Of a DNA stretch of 27,423 bases, positions 8,491 through 15,691 are shown piece after piece (position 1 is the first letter of the stretch; every line of letters begins with the position of its first letter). Source of the stretch: DSSM01 sp964484125. Its GTDB lineage: Bacteria; Bacteroidota; Ignavibacteria; Tepidaquicellales; Tepidaquicellaceae. The translations under genes were made by a program, and so were the position numbers. The stretch is from NCBI GenBank assembly GCA_964484125.1, contig CAZAEK010000025.1, positions 1 through 27,423 of the forward strand. Reading direction: 5' to 3'. The notes under the pieces are model-generated. The model worked only from the letters and a program-made list of their open reading frames with translations, was not told where the DNA came from and searched no databases.

Positions 8491-8618
8491 GACTCCGTAG
8501 GAGTCAAATGTTTGTAGAAAAAAAATAATATAATGTTTCGACTCCGTAGGAGTCAAATGTTTGTAGAAAAAAAATAATAAAATGCTTCGACTCCGTAGGA
8601 GTCAAATGTTTGTAGAAA
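8491..8618 (+). repeat. Three tandem 49-bp REP-like elements
   Basis: Copies start at 8491, 8540 and 8589, an exact 49-bp period. The first 30 bp are identical in all three: palindrome GACTCC-GTA-GGAGTC, then the tail AAATGTTTGTAGAAA. Copies 1 and 2 also share an A-rich spacer with two mismatches, while copy 3 diverges after 8618. With the inverted copy at 8444-8472 they form a head-to-head cluster like BIME arrays of REP elements. No REP-associated transposase lies in the window. Confidence 0.85.
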
Positions 8619-8672
8619 TGAAGGGATAAATAAAAATTTTAAAATTTCTTAAGGAAGGTATATAAAAAAAAT

Positions 8673-8720
8673 ATCACATTTTAGCGGGAGTTCCCGAAAG
8701 AACTCCCAATGTGATTTTTT
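8673..8720. terminator. Long two-tier hairpin with T-runs on both strands, possible bidirectional terminator
   Basis: An outer stem ATCACATT (8673-8680) with AATGTGAT (8708-8715) encloses an inner stem GGGAGTTC (8686-8693) with GAACTCCC (8700-8707), loop CCGAAA and a 5-nt bulge on the left. T8715-8720 follows on plus, and an A-run at 8664-8671 gives a T-run on minus. It is placed to end the minus-strand membrane-protein gene that stops at 8791. The same palindromic core recurs at 8732-8751. Confidence 0.6.
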
Positions 8721-8731
8721 CTACCCTAACT

Positions 8732-8751
8732 GAAGTTCCCGAAGGAACTTC
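8732..8751. repeat. Palindrome with CGAA tetraloop, sibling of the preceding hairpin
   Basis: GAAGTTCC (8732-8739) and GGAACTTC (8744-8751) flank CGAA. The AGTTCCCGAA core is shared with the inner stem at 8686-8707, so the two look like members of one palindromic family. It lies 39 nt from the stop of the minus-strand gene at 8791. With the other repeats it fills most of the 426-bp gene-free stretch 8365-8790, where no ORF looks real. Confidence 0.65.
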
Positions 8752-8790
8752 GATTATGGCAGCTAAAAAATATTATTTATTCTATCCTAT

Positions 8791-9138
8791 TTAGCTTTTT
8801 GAAATGTCAACTCTTTCCCTCTCTCTTTTTCTCTTCAGAAAATCCACGATATGTAACACCAAAGCTATCAAAGTAACAGAAGCCATAACGAGAATTAAAG
8901 AGTTGCTTCTTAAAAAGCCGACTATATAAAAAAGAACAGAAATTAATCCTGTAAAACCAACAGCTATATGAGCAACTAAAGCATTTTCTTTTTTAACCAT
9001 CGGACTTAAAACAATCATTACAAATCCGCTTACCGTAGCTATAAGTGATGTCGGACTGCCTCCGGGCATCAGGTAGCCATAAGTTCCAATTGCCATTAAT
9101 ACTAATCCGTTTATAATCAAAATCAGATACGATTTCAT
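8791..9138 (-). CDS. Small four-TM membrane protein, TMEM14-like
   Basis: 115 residues, mostly hydrophobic, with about four predicted membrane segments (about 4-24, 30-48, 55-75 and 80-100) and a highly charged C-terminal tail (FLKRKRERERVDISKS) likely in the cytoplasm. The first segments, GTYGYLMPGGSPTSLIATVSG, follow the GY-x-x-x-G-S-x-x-SLIA pattern of TMEM14/UPF0136 proteins, small membrane proteins of poorly known function. This match is by eye and could be superficial. An AAAGGA-like sequence precedes the ATG on the minus strand (complement of about 9146-9151), a plausible ribosome binding site. It is transcribed divergently from the DUF4349 lipoprotein across a 103-bp spacer. Confidence 0.7.
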   Translation of the reverse strand: MKSYLILIINGLVLMAIGTYGYLMPGGSPTSLIATVSGFVMIVLSPMVKKENALVAHIAVGFTGLISVLFYIVGFLRSNSLILVMASVTLIALVLHIVDFLKRKRERERVDISKS

Positions 9139-9241
9139 TGTCTTATCCTTTCGACTTTAATAACAGAAGGTTCAATATAAAAGTTTCAAAACGGAACAGA
9201 AATAATTATTCATAGTATAAAGTATAAATAAATACATAAAA

Positions 9242-10156
9242 ATGAAAAACTTAAAAATTCTTCTTTACTTAATTCCGGTTATAGTAATACTTATTGCCGG
9301 TTGTGAAAAATTCAATAATGAATCTTCAGGAGTAATGCCGCAACGGGAATTATCAACAAACGTTGAACAAAATGAAAGCACTAAAGATGCAGTAACAAAA
9401 ATTCCCTCTGAGCCTCCGCCATATACAAAGAAAACAGACGCTGTGAATCAGCAAACTTCCGGAGCTGATTTAAAATTATCAGAAAGACTTGTTGTCAAAA
9501 CTGGTAAGATGACAATCGAATCTGATAAATATGATGAAGCTGAAAAAAGAATTTCAGAAATAACTAATTCCATGGGGGGTTTGATTGTAAATTCAACTTC
9601 TTCAGCAAATGCGTCTGGTAAAAAACAGGGTGTAATTACGATTAAAGTGCCATCAAAGGATTTCGATAAACTTGTAGCTCAGGTTTCCACGGTGGGGAAA
9701 GTATCCTCTCAGAATATAAGTTCAAGTGACGTAACAGAAGAATACATTGACCTTGAAGCGAGACTGAAAACACAAAAGGAACTTGAAGAGCGTTTATATA
9801 AACTCCTTCAGGATAGAACAACAAAACTATCTGATGTGCTCGAAGTTGAACAGAAACTTTCAGATGTAAGGCAAAAGATAGAAAGCACAGAAGGCAGGAT
9901 GAAGTTTTTAAGAAATCAGGCAGATTACTCGACGCTAACCGTAAGTATATTTGAGCCATCACTACTTGAAACTTCATCTGGCGGCGGATTCTTCTATGAG
10001 CTCGGTCAGGCATTTAAATCAGGTTTGAAAGGTTTTACAAAAGTGCTTGCTTCTGTAATAACCATCCTTATTGCAATAATTCCGGTTTTAGTTCTGGTTT
10101 ACATTATTTACAGAATTATTAAAAAAATATTAAAAAAGAATAAAACAGTTAAATAA
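9242..10156 (+). CDS. DUF4349 domain lipoprotein with C-terminal membrane segment
   Basis: 304 residues. The N-terminus is a lipoprotein signal (hydrophobic run ending LIAGC, lipid-modified Cys21). A Ser/Pro/Thr-rich linker spans about 25-80. The DUF4349 region follows (about 82-245), starting ERLVVKTGKMTIESDKYDEA, with VNSTSSANASGKKQGVITIK and a predicted coiled coil around 170-225 (EEYIDLEARLKTQKELEERL). A membrane helix lies at about 265-292, followed by a Lys-rich tail (RIIKKILKKNKTVK). Tethering at both ends by lipid and helix is typical of DUF4349 proteins. Their function is unknown, and envelope maintenance is only a guess. Whether it is mature in the inner or outer membrane cannot be told. 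Confidence 0.88.
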   Translation: MKNLKILLYLIPVIVILIAGCEKFNNESSGVMPQRELSTNVEQNESTKDAVTKIPSEPPPYTKKTDAVNQQTSGADLKLSERLVVKTGKMTIESDKYDEAEKRISEITNSMGGLIVNSTSSANASGKKQGVITIKVPSKDFDKLVAQVSTVGKVSSQNISSSDVTEEYIDLEARLKTQKELEERLYKLLQDRTTKLSDVLEVEQKLSDVRQKIESTEGRMKFLRNQADYSTLTVSIFEPSLLETSSGGGFFYELGQAFKSGLKGFTKVLASVITILIAIIPVLVLVYIIYRIIKKILKKNKTVK

Positions 10157-10164
10157 TGAAAATC

Positions 10165-10242
10165 AGCTGATTTCTTATATATTTTATTATTTCTGTAATA
10201 AGTATATTAAAGATTACAGAAATAAAAACAAGGAAATCAGCT
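10165..10242 (+). promoter_or_regulatory. Two-tier leader hairpin covering the RapZ-like gene's ribosome binding site
   Basis: The outer stem pairs AGCTGATTTC (10165-10174) with GAAATCAGCT (10233-10242). The inner stem pairs 10187-10199 with 10213-10225, a perfect 13 bp around a 13-nt loop. The right outer arm contains most of the AGGAAA at 10231-10236 and ends one base before the TTG start at 10244. When folded, the structure would hide the ribosome binding site. It could also be a terminator for the DUF4349 gene, but no T-run of more than four follows. Confidence 0.5.
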
Positions 10243-10243
10243 T

Positions 10244-10636
10244 TTGCCATTAGTTGTAAAAATTTATTCGTTTAGCTTTATATACGGCAATATTCCATTT
10301 GATAATTCCGGAAACGGTGGCGGATTCGTATTCGATTGCCGGTTTATAGATAATCCCGGAAGAGTTCCCGGACTGATGATATTAACCGGAAAAGATGAAC
10401 CTGTTCAGAAGTATCTGGAAAATCAGACGCAAATGCCGGAATTTCTTGAGAATGTCTATGCAATTGTTGATAATGCCGTTGAGAATTATATCTCACGGAA
10501 TTTTGAAAGTTTAATGGTTTCTTTTGGATGCACAGGCGGAAGGCATCGCTCAGTATATTCAGCTGAAAAACTATCTCATCATCTGAAAAATAAATATCCT
10601 CAGATTATCGTTAATTTAAAACATCTCGAAATATAA
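10244..10636 (+). CDS. Stand-alone RapZ C-terminal-domain protein
   Basis: 130 residues. It matches only the C-terminal half of RapZ (YvcJ family): an N-terminal KIYSFSFIYGNIP, then GGGFVFDCRFIDNPGR, then LTGKDEPVQKYL, then SFGCTGGRHRSVYSAE (95-104 is GCTGGRHRSV). In E. coli RapZ this domain binds the small RNAs GlmY/GlmZ and glucosamine-6-phosphate, while the N-terminal P-loop kinase-like domain is absent here. Short RapZ-CTD proteins occur in other Bacteroidota, so it is probably intact. No ATG is available near the N-terminus. TTG at 10244 is preceded by AGGAAA with a 7-nt spacer, which decides the start. The role here is inferred to be nucleotide-sugar, metabolite or RNA binding. The next gene starts 9 nt downstream. 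Confidence 0.85.
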   Translation: MPLVVKIYSFSFIYGNIPFDNSGNGGGFVFDCRFIDNPGRVPGLMILTGKDEPVQKYLENQTQMPEFLENVYAIVDNAVENYISRNFESLMVSFGCTGGRHRSVYSAEKLSHHLKNKYPQIIVNLKHLEI

Positions 10637-10645
10637 ATTTTTAAA

Positions 10646-12298
10646 ATGTCAAAATTTTTTCAAATTACTTTCCTGTTGGTTTGTCTTTTAATATCAGGAG
10701 TATATGCGCAACCTGTTCCGGGTAATATAACTTTTGATACAACTATTACAAAAATTCAGGGGGCTAAATCATTTTATATAAAAAATTCTTCAAACAAAAC
10801 TATTACCATCACAAATTTCAGAACAACAAACCCTGCATTTTACTACGGAAGTTTTTCACCATTTATTATTAATCCAAATGACAGCGTTCTTGTTACTGTT
10901 TATTTCAAAACTATTCAGAATATTACCTACCGCGATTTTTTAATCTTTGAAAATACGGGTTTGAATTACCCGATTGTGAAATATGTTACAGCTTCAGCAA
11001 AGCACCCTGAACCTGAATATGCCGGCACTCATAACTTATATGACGAACAGTTAAAAACTGTTTTAAGGACATTAACGACAAACGGATATATCTCACTTGG
11101 TTATGATACAGGCCGTGATAAAATGTTCGAGACAATTGATGATTACGGAGGAGATACTATTGAATGTGTCTATACAGGAATTAAAATCAAGGCGGCTACA
11201 AGAATAATTGCTCAGAACTTAGGATTCAATACAGAGCACACATATCCCCAAAGTTTTTTTAATGAAGCAGAGCCGATGAAAAGCGATTTATTTCATCTGT
11301 ATCCAACAGAAGCAAACGCAAATAATGTACGTTCAAATTATCCTTTCGGTTTTGTAGTTTCAAATATTACCTGGCAGCAGGGAGGTTCAAAACGCGGATA
11401 TGATTATCAAAATACTGTTGTATTCGAACCGCGTAATGCTCATAAAGGTAATGTAGCTCGCTCATTATTTTATTTCTGCGTTAAATACGGTAACCTTGGT
11501 TCGTATATGTCACAAAAACAGGATTCTGCATTAAGACTCTTTAATGTTATTGATACTGTTGACGAAAGAGAGAGGTTAAGAAATACAAGAATAAAATCTT
11601 TTCAGAATATAAGAAATCCTTTTATAGACCATCCTGAATTTATTGACAGAATAATATCAACATTTACTATAGCTAACCGAACACCGGTTCCGAAAATCAG
11701 TGCCGCTCCATATAATATAATTTTTGATACTCTTGCAGTAAATGATACAGTGTCATACTATATCGGAATTATGAATTACGGGAAAGCAAATCTTACAATC
11801 AACTCTGCAGTATCCAATGCTCCGCAATTTATTGTTGAATCAGTTCCTCCCTCTGTGCCTAACGGTGAATTGCGGTATATAAAGGTTAAATTCAAACCTA
11901 CTGCAATTAATACAACTTATAATGCAGCTTTGACTGTAAGCAATAATGACAGTAATATTATAATTCCTCTGAAGGGATTTTCAAATTCATCAATCGGTAT
12001 TACAAAAATTTCAGGCGAGATACCGGCTGATTATCAACTCAATCAGAATTATCCGAATCCATTTAACTCAATGACGAAAATTTATTTTCAAATTCCGGGT
12101 TTTAAATCTGTAAAGTTATCAGTATTCGATATTTCAGGTAAAGAAGTAGCAATCCTTTTAAATGAATTGTTACAACCGGGAAAGTATGAAACAACATTTG
12201 ATGCAGGCAATCTTTCAAGTGGTGTTTATTACCTTAAGATGCTCGTAAATTACGGAATGGAGTTTTCTGATTTCAAAAAAATTGTTTTAGTTAAATAA
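10646..12298 (+). CDS. T9SS-exported endonuclease I family nuclease
   Basis: 550 residues with a signal peptide (cleavage after SGVYA). An N-terminal beta-sandwich (about 25-120, FDTTITKIQGAKSFYIKNSS) resembles choice-of-anchor D/ASH-like domains. The endonuclease I domain (EndA/NucM/Vvn type, about 125-340) has the His-Me finger: FNTEHTYPQSFF with catalytic His198, followed by SDLFHLYPTEANANNVRSNY and a PFGFV stretch. These periplasmic or extracellular nucleases cut DNA and RNA without sequence specificity using a divalent metal. A second choice-of-anchor-like domain lies at about 350-450. The T9SS sorting domain starts at 468 (NYPNPFN) and ends FKKIVLVK. The protein is therefore likely secreted or surface-anchored for scavenging nucleic acids. 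It starts 9 nt after the RapZ-like gene, so the two may share a transcript despite having no obvious functional link. Confidence 0.92.
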   Translation: MSKFFQITFLLVCLLISGVYAQPVPGNITFDTTITKIQGAKSFYIKNSSNKTITITNFRTTNPAFYYGSFSPFIINPNDSVLVTVYFKTIQNITYRDFLIFENTGLNYPIVKYVTASAKHPEPEYAGTHNLYDEQLKTVLRTLTTNGYISLGYDTGRDKMFETIDDYGGDTIECVYTGIKIKAATRIIAQNLGFNTEHTYPQSFFNEAEPMKSDLFHLYPTEANANNVRSNYPFGFVVSNITWQQGGSKRGYDYQNTVVFEPRNAHKGNVARSLFYFCVKYGNLGSYMSQKQDSALRLFNVIDTVDERERLRNTRIKSFQNIRNPFIDHPEFIDRIISTFTIANRTPVPKISAAPYNIIFDTLAVNDTVSYYIGIMNYGKANLTINSAVSNAPQFIVESVPPSVPNGELRYIKVKFKPTAINTTYNAALTVSNNDSNIIIPLKGFSNSSIGITKISGEIPADYQLNQNYPNPFNSMTKIYFQIPGFKSVKLSVFDISGKEVAILLNELLQPGKYETTFDAGNLSSGVYYLKMLVNYGMEFSDFKKIVLVK

Positions 12299-12374
12299 TA
12301 TCACTTATAATTTCGCAAGGTTATTTGTTGAAAATAATTTTATTTGTGGAATATTATAATTATTTTAAAATCTT

Positions 12375-14879
12375 ATGTTGAGCCCATTTATTAAAAATGT
12401 TACAGGAATAATTATAGTTCTGATTGTATCGTTTATTACTTTTTATATCCTTTTTATAAATCTGTCGGATAAGAGCGATTATGTTGAGTCTGGTATAATA
12501 AAATCCGGCGAACTATATGATTCTGTAGTAATATACAGAGATGAATTTGGAGTTTCACACATTGAAGCAAATAATGAAGATGACCTTTATTTTGCACTTG
12601 GCTATACGCATGCTCAGGACAGATTATGGCAGATGGATTTATCGAGAAGAGCAGCGGAGGGAAGACTCTCAGAGATTTTTGGTCCGGAAGTTATTGAGTA
12701 TGATAAGCTGTTTCGTACTATAGGTATTAACAGGACTTCATATAAGATATATAATTCTCTTCCTGAGAAGACAAAACTTATACTCGATAATTATTCAAAC
12801 GGAGTAAATGAATTTATTAAAACTCATATTAAGGAACTGCCTCTTGAGTTTGATGTACTTGACTATAAACCCGAAGAATGGAAACCTGAACATTCAATTA
12901 TGATAGTCAGAATGATGGGATGGGAACTGAATATTGCATGGTACACTGAATATACTTTTGGTCTGATTGTAAATAAATTCGGACTTGAAAAAGCAAAGGA
13001 ATTTTTTCCCAATTATCCTGAAGATGCACCGGAAATATTAAGCCCGGGGAAAATAAAAATAATTGAAAAACCTGATACATCTGAACAACGAAACACAACA
13101 GAAGAAAATTTATCTGCATTGCCTGAAATTGCAGGTGGATTTTTTGAAACTGCCTGGAATTTTAAAAAATATTTTAATATTGATGGTAGCCATATTGGCA
13201 GTAATGCATGGGTAATTTCAGGGAAAAAATCAGAAAATAAAAAACCTATTCTTGCCAATGATCCTCATGTTCCACTGCTTACTCCCTCACGCTGGTACGA
13301 GGTAAACTTATATGATAAAAAAACTGATTCTAAATTTTTTGGTTTTTCAGTGCCAGGTGCTCCCGGAGTTATGATAGGCGGTAACGGGAAAATAAGCTGG
13401 GGTATAACAAATCTGATGAACGACGAAGCCGATTTCTATCTGCTCCGAAAGGATTCATTGGTAAAAAATAATTACCTCGTCTTTGAAAATTCCTATCCGC
13501 TTGACAGCATTTCGGAGTTAATAAAAGTCAAGGGCTCAAGAGATGAAATTGAATTTAATGTTTATTCAACAAAATACGGACCTGTAATTTCAAATCTCGA
13601 AAAAACCGGATTTACTTCAACGAGCAATTTTAAAACCGGTGATAAATATCTTGTAACATTCAGATGGGCAGGATTTGAATACAGCGATGAAATAGGAGCT
13701 GTATATGAAATTAACAGGGCTTCTGACTGGAACGGGTTTAAAAATGGTCTGAGGTCATTTGGAATACCTGCATTAAATTTTGTATATGCAGATACTATGG
13801 ATAATATTGGATACCACGCCGCAGGAAAAATTCCAGTCAGAAAATTTACTGAAGGTGAAAATCCCGGTTTTGAATATTCTGCAATTTATCCTTCGGCAGG
13901 GGAAATTGAATGGTCTGGGTTTATTCCATTTGATGAACTGCCTTCCCTGTATAATCCAGATGAGGGATATATTGTTACTGCAAATAACAAACCGAAGCAG
14001 GATTATAAATATTATATTTCAAATTTATATGAGCCTCATTACAGGGCGTTGAGAATTGATGAGCTTTTAAAGCCAAGAAATAATTATTCCGCCAATGAAT
14101 TCAGACTTATTCAAAACGATGTGAAAAGTCTGCAGGCAAAGGACTTTTGTAATGAATTATTTAATTCATATAAAGATACTGTAACAGTTTCGTTTGGTGA
14201 AAGAAGTTATCTGATGATGCTAATGAAATGGGATTATGAGTTTAAAAGCACAAGTCCTGAGGCAATGATATTCGCACAATTTGAACTTGAGCTTTATAAG
14301 AATTTATATAAACAGAAATTAGGCGAAGATTTATTTTATAAATATCTTACAATAAATAATATTCCTGTAAGAAATACTGCAAAGCTATTAAAGCAAAACT
14401 TTCCTGAAAAGAAAGCAATCCTGCGAAAAAGTTTTAAAGATGCAATTGACTTTTTAAAAGACAAATTCAATAATGCAGATGTATCAACATGGCGATGGGG
14501 AGAATTACATAAAGTGAAAATGAAACATCCTCTCGGCGCTGTTCCTGCATTATCAGCAATACTTGATGTTGGTCCTTATGAAAGTAATGGTTGCGGAACA
14601 ACAATAAACAACATTCAATACAGTTTTATCAGAGCTATCAGTAATTCTGATTTTGAATCACATCTCGGACCGTCATTACGTTTTATTATAGATATGTCAA
14701 ATACCAATACATATAATTCAATATTACCACCGGGACAGTCAGGTCAGAATATATATGATAATTACAGGAATCAGGCACGGCTTTGGTTAAACGGGGAATA
14801 CAAAACAGTAAAAATTGATTTTAATGTTCTGAAATATGAACATACAAAAAAGTTGTTATTATTACCTAAAGTAAATTAG
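12375..14879 (+). CDS. Penicillin acylase family protein (Ntn hydrolase)
   Basis: 834 residues, the usual size of a penicillin acylase precursor. An N-terminal hydrophobic segment (about 8-30) is an uncleaved anchor or signal. The alpha-chain part begins VVIYRDEFGVSHIEANNEDD and contains ALGYTHAQDRLWQMDLSRR, both hallmark motifs. The autocatalytic cleavage site is GSNAWVISG, with nucleophile Ser276 that becomes the beta-chain N-terminus. LANDPHV and the oxyanion-related VNGC/ESNGCGTTI region follow. Family members are exported, self-cleave, and hydrolyse amides: penicillins, acyl-homoserine lactones or cyclic lipopeptides. The substrate here is unknown. The TAG stop overlaps the GTG start of rsmA by one base, so it leads the six-gene run. 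A 76-bp AT-rich spacer precedes it with no promoter I would name. Confidence 0.93.
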   Translation: MLSPFIKNVTGIIIVLIVSFITFYILFINLSDKSDYVESGIIKSGELYDSVVIYRDEFGVSHIEANNEDDLYFALGYTHAQDRLWQMDLSRRAAEGRLSEIFGPEVIEYDKLFRTIGINRTSYKIYNSLPEKTKLILDNYSNGVNEFIKTHIKELPLEFDVLDYKPEEWKPEHSIMIVRMMGWELNIAWYTEYTFGLIVNKFGLEKAKEFFPNYPEDAPEILSPGKIKIIEKPDTSEQRNTTEENLSALPEIAGGFFETAWNFKKYFNIDGSHIGSNAWVISGKKSENKKPILANDPHVPLLTPSRWYEVNLYDKKTDSKFFGFSVPGAPGVMIGGNGKISWGITNLMNDEADFYLLRKDSLVKNNYLVFENSYPLDSISELIKVKGSRDEIEFNVYSTKYGPVISNLEKTGFTSTSNFKTGDKYLVTFRWAGFEYSDEIGAVYEINRASDWNGFKNGLRSFGIPALNFVYADTMDNIGYHAAGKIPVRKFTEGENPGFEYSAIYPSAGEIEWSGFIPFDELPSLYNPDEGYIVTANNKPKQDYKYYISNLYEPHYRALRIDELLKPRNNYSANEFRLIQNDVKSLQAKDFCNELFNSYKDTVTVSFGERSYLMMLMKWDYEFKSTSPEAMIFAQFELELYKNLYKQKLGEDLFYKYLTINNIPVRNTAKLLKQNFPEKKAILRKSFKDAIDFLKDKFNNADVSTWRWGELHKVKMKHPLGAVPALSAILDVGPYESNGCGTTINNIQYSFIRAISNSDFESHLGPSLRFIIDMSNTNTYNSILPPGQSGQNIYDNYRNQARLWLNGEYKTVKIDFNVLKYEHTKKLLLLPKVN

Positions 14880-15691
14880 TGGACGAAAGATTTGCCAAAT
14901 ACAAACCGAAAAAGTTTCTCGGTCAAAATTTTCTTACAGATGTAAACATTGCAAAAAAAATTGTTTCAGCTTTTGAATTAAGCGATGATGATATCATACT
15001 TGAAATTGGTCCCGGCTATGGTTCTTTAAGCAAACACATAGCCGGGAAATGCAGTAAATATTACGCCGTGGAAATAGACAGCGGTTGTATAAAAAGTCTG
15101 CGAGAAACGCTTGGGAATCAGGTTATAATTTTTGAAAAAGATTTTCTTGAGTTTGATTTTGAAAAAGATTTGAAACCGACTTCAAAAAAAATAAAAATAG
15201 CAGGTAATATTCCATATCACATTACGAGTGCAATTTTATTTAAACTTTTTGATAACAGCGATAAGCTTGATTTCGCAGTTTTAATGATGCAAAAGGAAGT
15301 TGCTCAGAGACTTGTTGCAAAACCGGAAACAAAACAATACGGAATTCTATCAGTACAAACTAATTATTTCGCATTTCCGGAACTGCTTTTTACTGTTTCG
15401 CCCGGAGCTTTTTTCCCGAAACCTCGAGTAAATTCCGCTGTTGTAAAACTGAAATTTTTAAAGCGGGAACCTTTTGAAAACGAGACATTATTAAGAAATG
15501 TTGTCAGGGAAAGCTTCGGGAAGCGAAGGAAAACACTCAGAAATTCGCTGAAACAATTATTTGAAGTTAATAATATCAAACCTGAAAAAATTGAATTTGA
15601 TTTAAGCAGAAGACCTGAATCTCTTGGTTTAAAAGAGTTCATATTTCTCAGCAATGAAATTTTGAAGCAGGGGGTTACCATTGTTCAGTAA
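14879..15691 (+). CDS. rsmA: 16S rRNA dimethyladenosine transferase RsmA (KsgA)
   Basis: 270 residues, normal length. RsmA dimethylates A1518 and A1519 in the 3' hairpin of 16S rRNA using S-adenosylmethionine, a late step in 30S maturation. The signature features are present: KPKKFLGQNFLTD near the N-terminus, the SAM-binding motif ILEIGPGYGSL (about 40-50), catalytic GNIPYHITS (109-117), and the C-terminal SFGKRRKTLRNSLK. The start is GTG, overlapping the stop of the penicillin acylase gene by one base (TAGTG). It also overlaps mfd by 11 nt, so translation is probably coupled. Confidence 0.97.
   Translation: MDERFAKYKPKKFLGQNFLTDVNIAKKIVSAFELSDDDIILEIGPGYGSLSKHIAGKCSKYYAVEIDSGCIKSLRETLGNQVIIFEKDFLEFDFEKDLKPTSKKIKIAGNIPYHITSAILFKLFDNSDKLDFAVLMMQKEVAQRLVAKPETKQYGILSVQTNYFAFPELLFTVSPGAFFPKPRVNSAVVKLKFLKREPFENETLLRNVVRESFGKRRKTLRNSLKQLFEVNNIKPEKIEFDLSRRPESLGLKEFIFLSNEILKQGVTIVQ
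15669..15683 (+). promoter_or_regulatory. Shine-Dalgarno AGGGGG and TTG start of mfd
   Basis: AGGGGG at 15669-15674 lies 6 nt upstream of TTG at 15681, inside the 3' end of rsmA. In a window where recognisable Shine-Dalgarno sequences are scarce, this purine block supports the TTG as the real start of mfd and the 11-nt overlap with rsmA. Confidence 0.6.

Noticed and set aside
8491..8618. Tandem 49-bp repeats considered as a CRISPR array.
   Set aside because: The so-called spacers between the first copies are nearly identical A-rich sequence rather than unique, there are only three units and no cas genes.
10159..10174. Self-complementary AAATCAGCTGATTT right after the DUF4349 gene, considered as a separate operator.
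   Set aside because: Its right half is better explained as the left arm of the leader hairpin with 10233-10242, and no regulator gene is adjacent.
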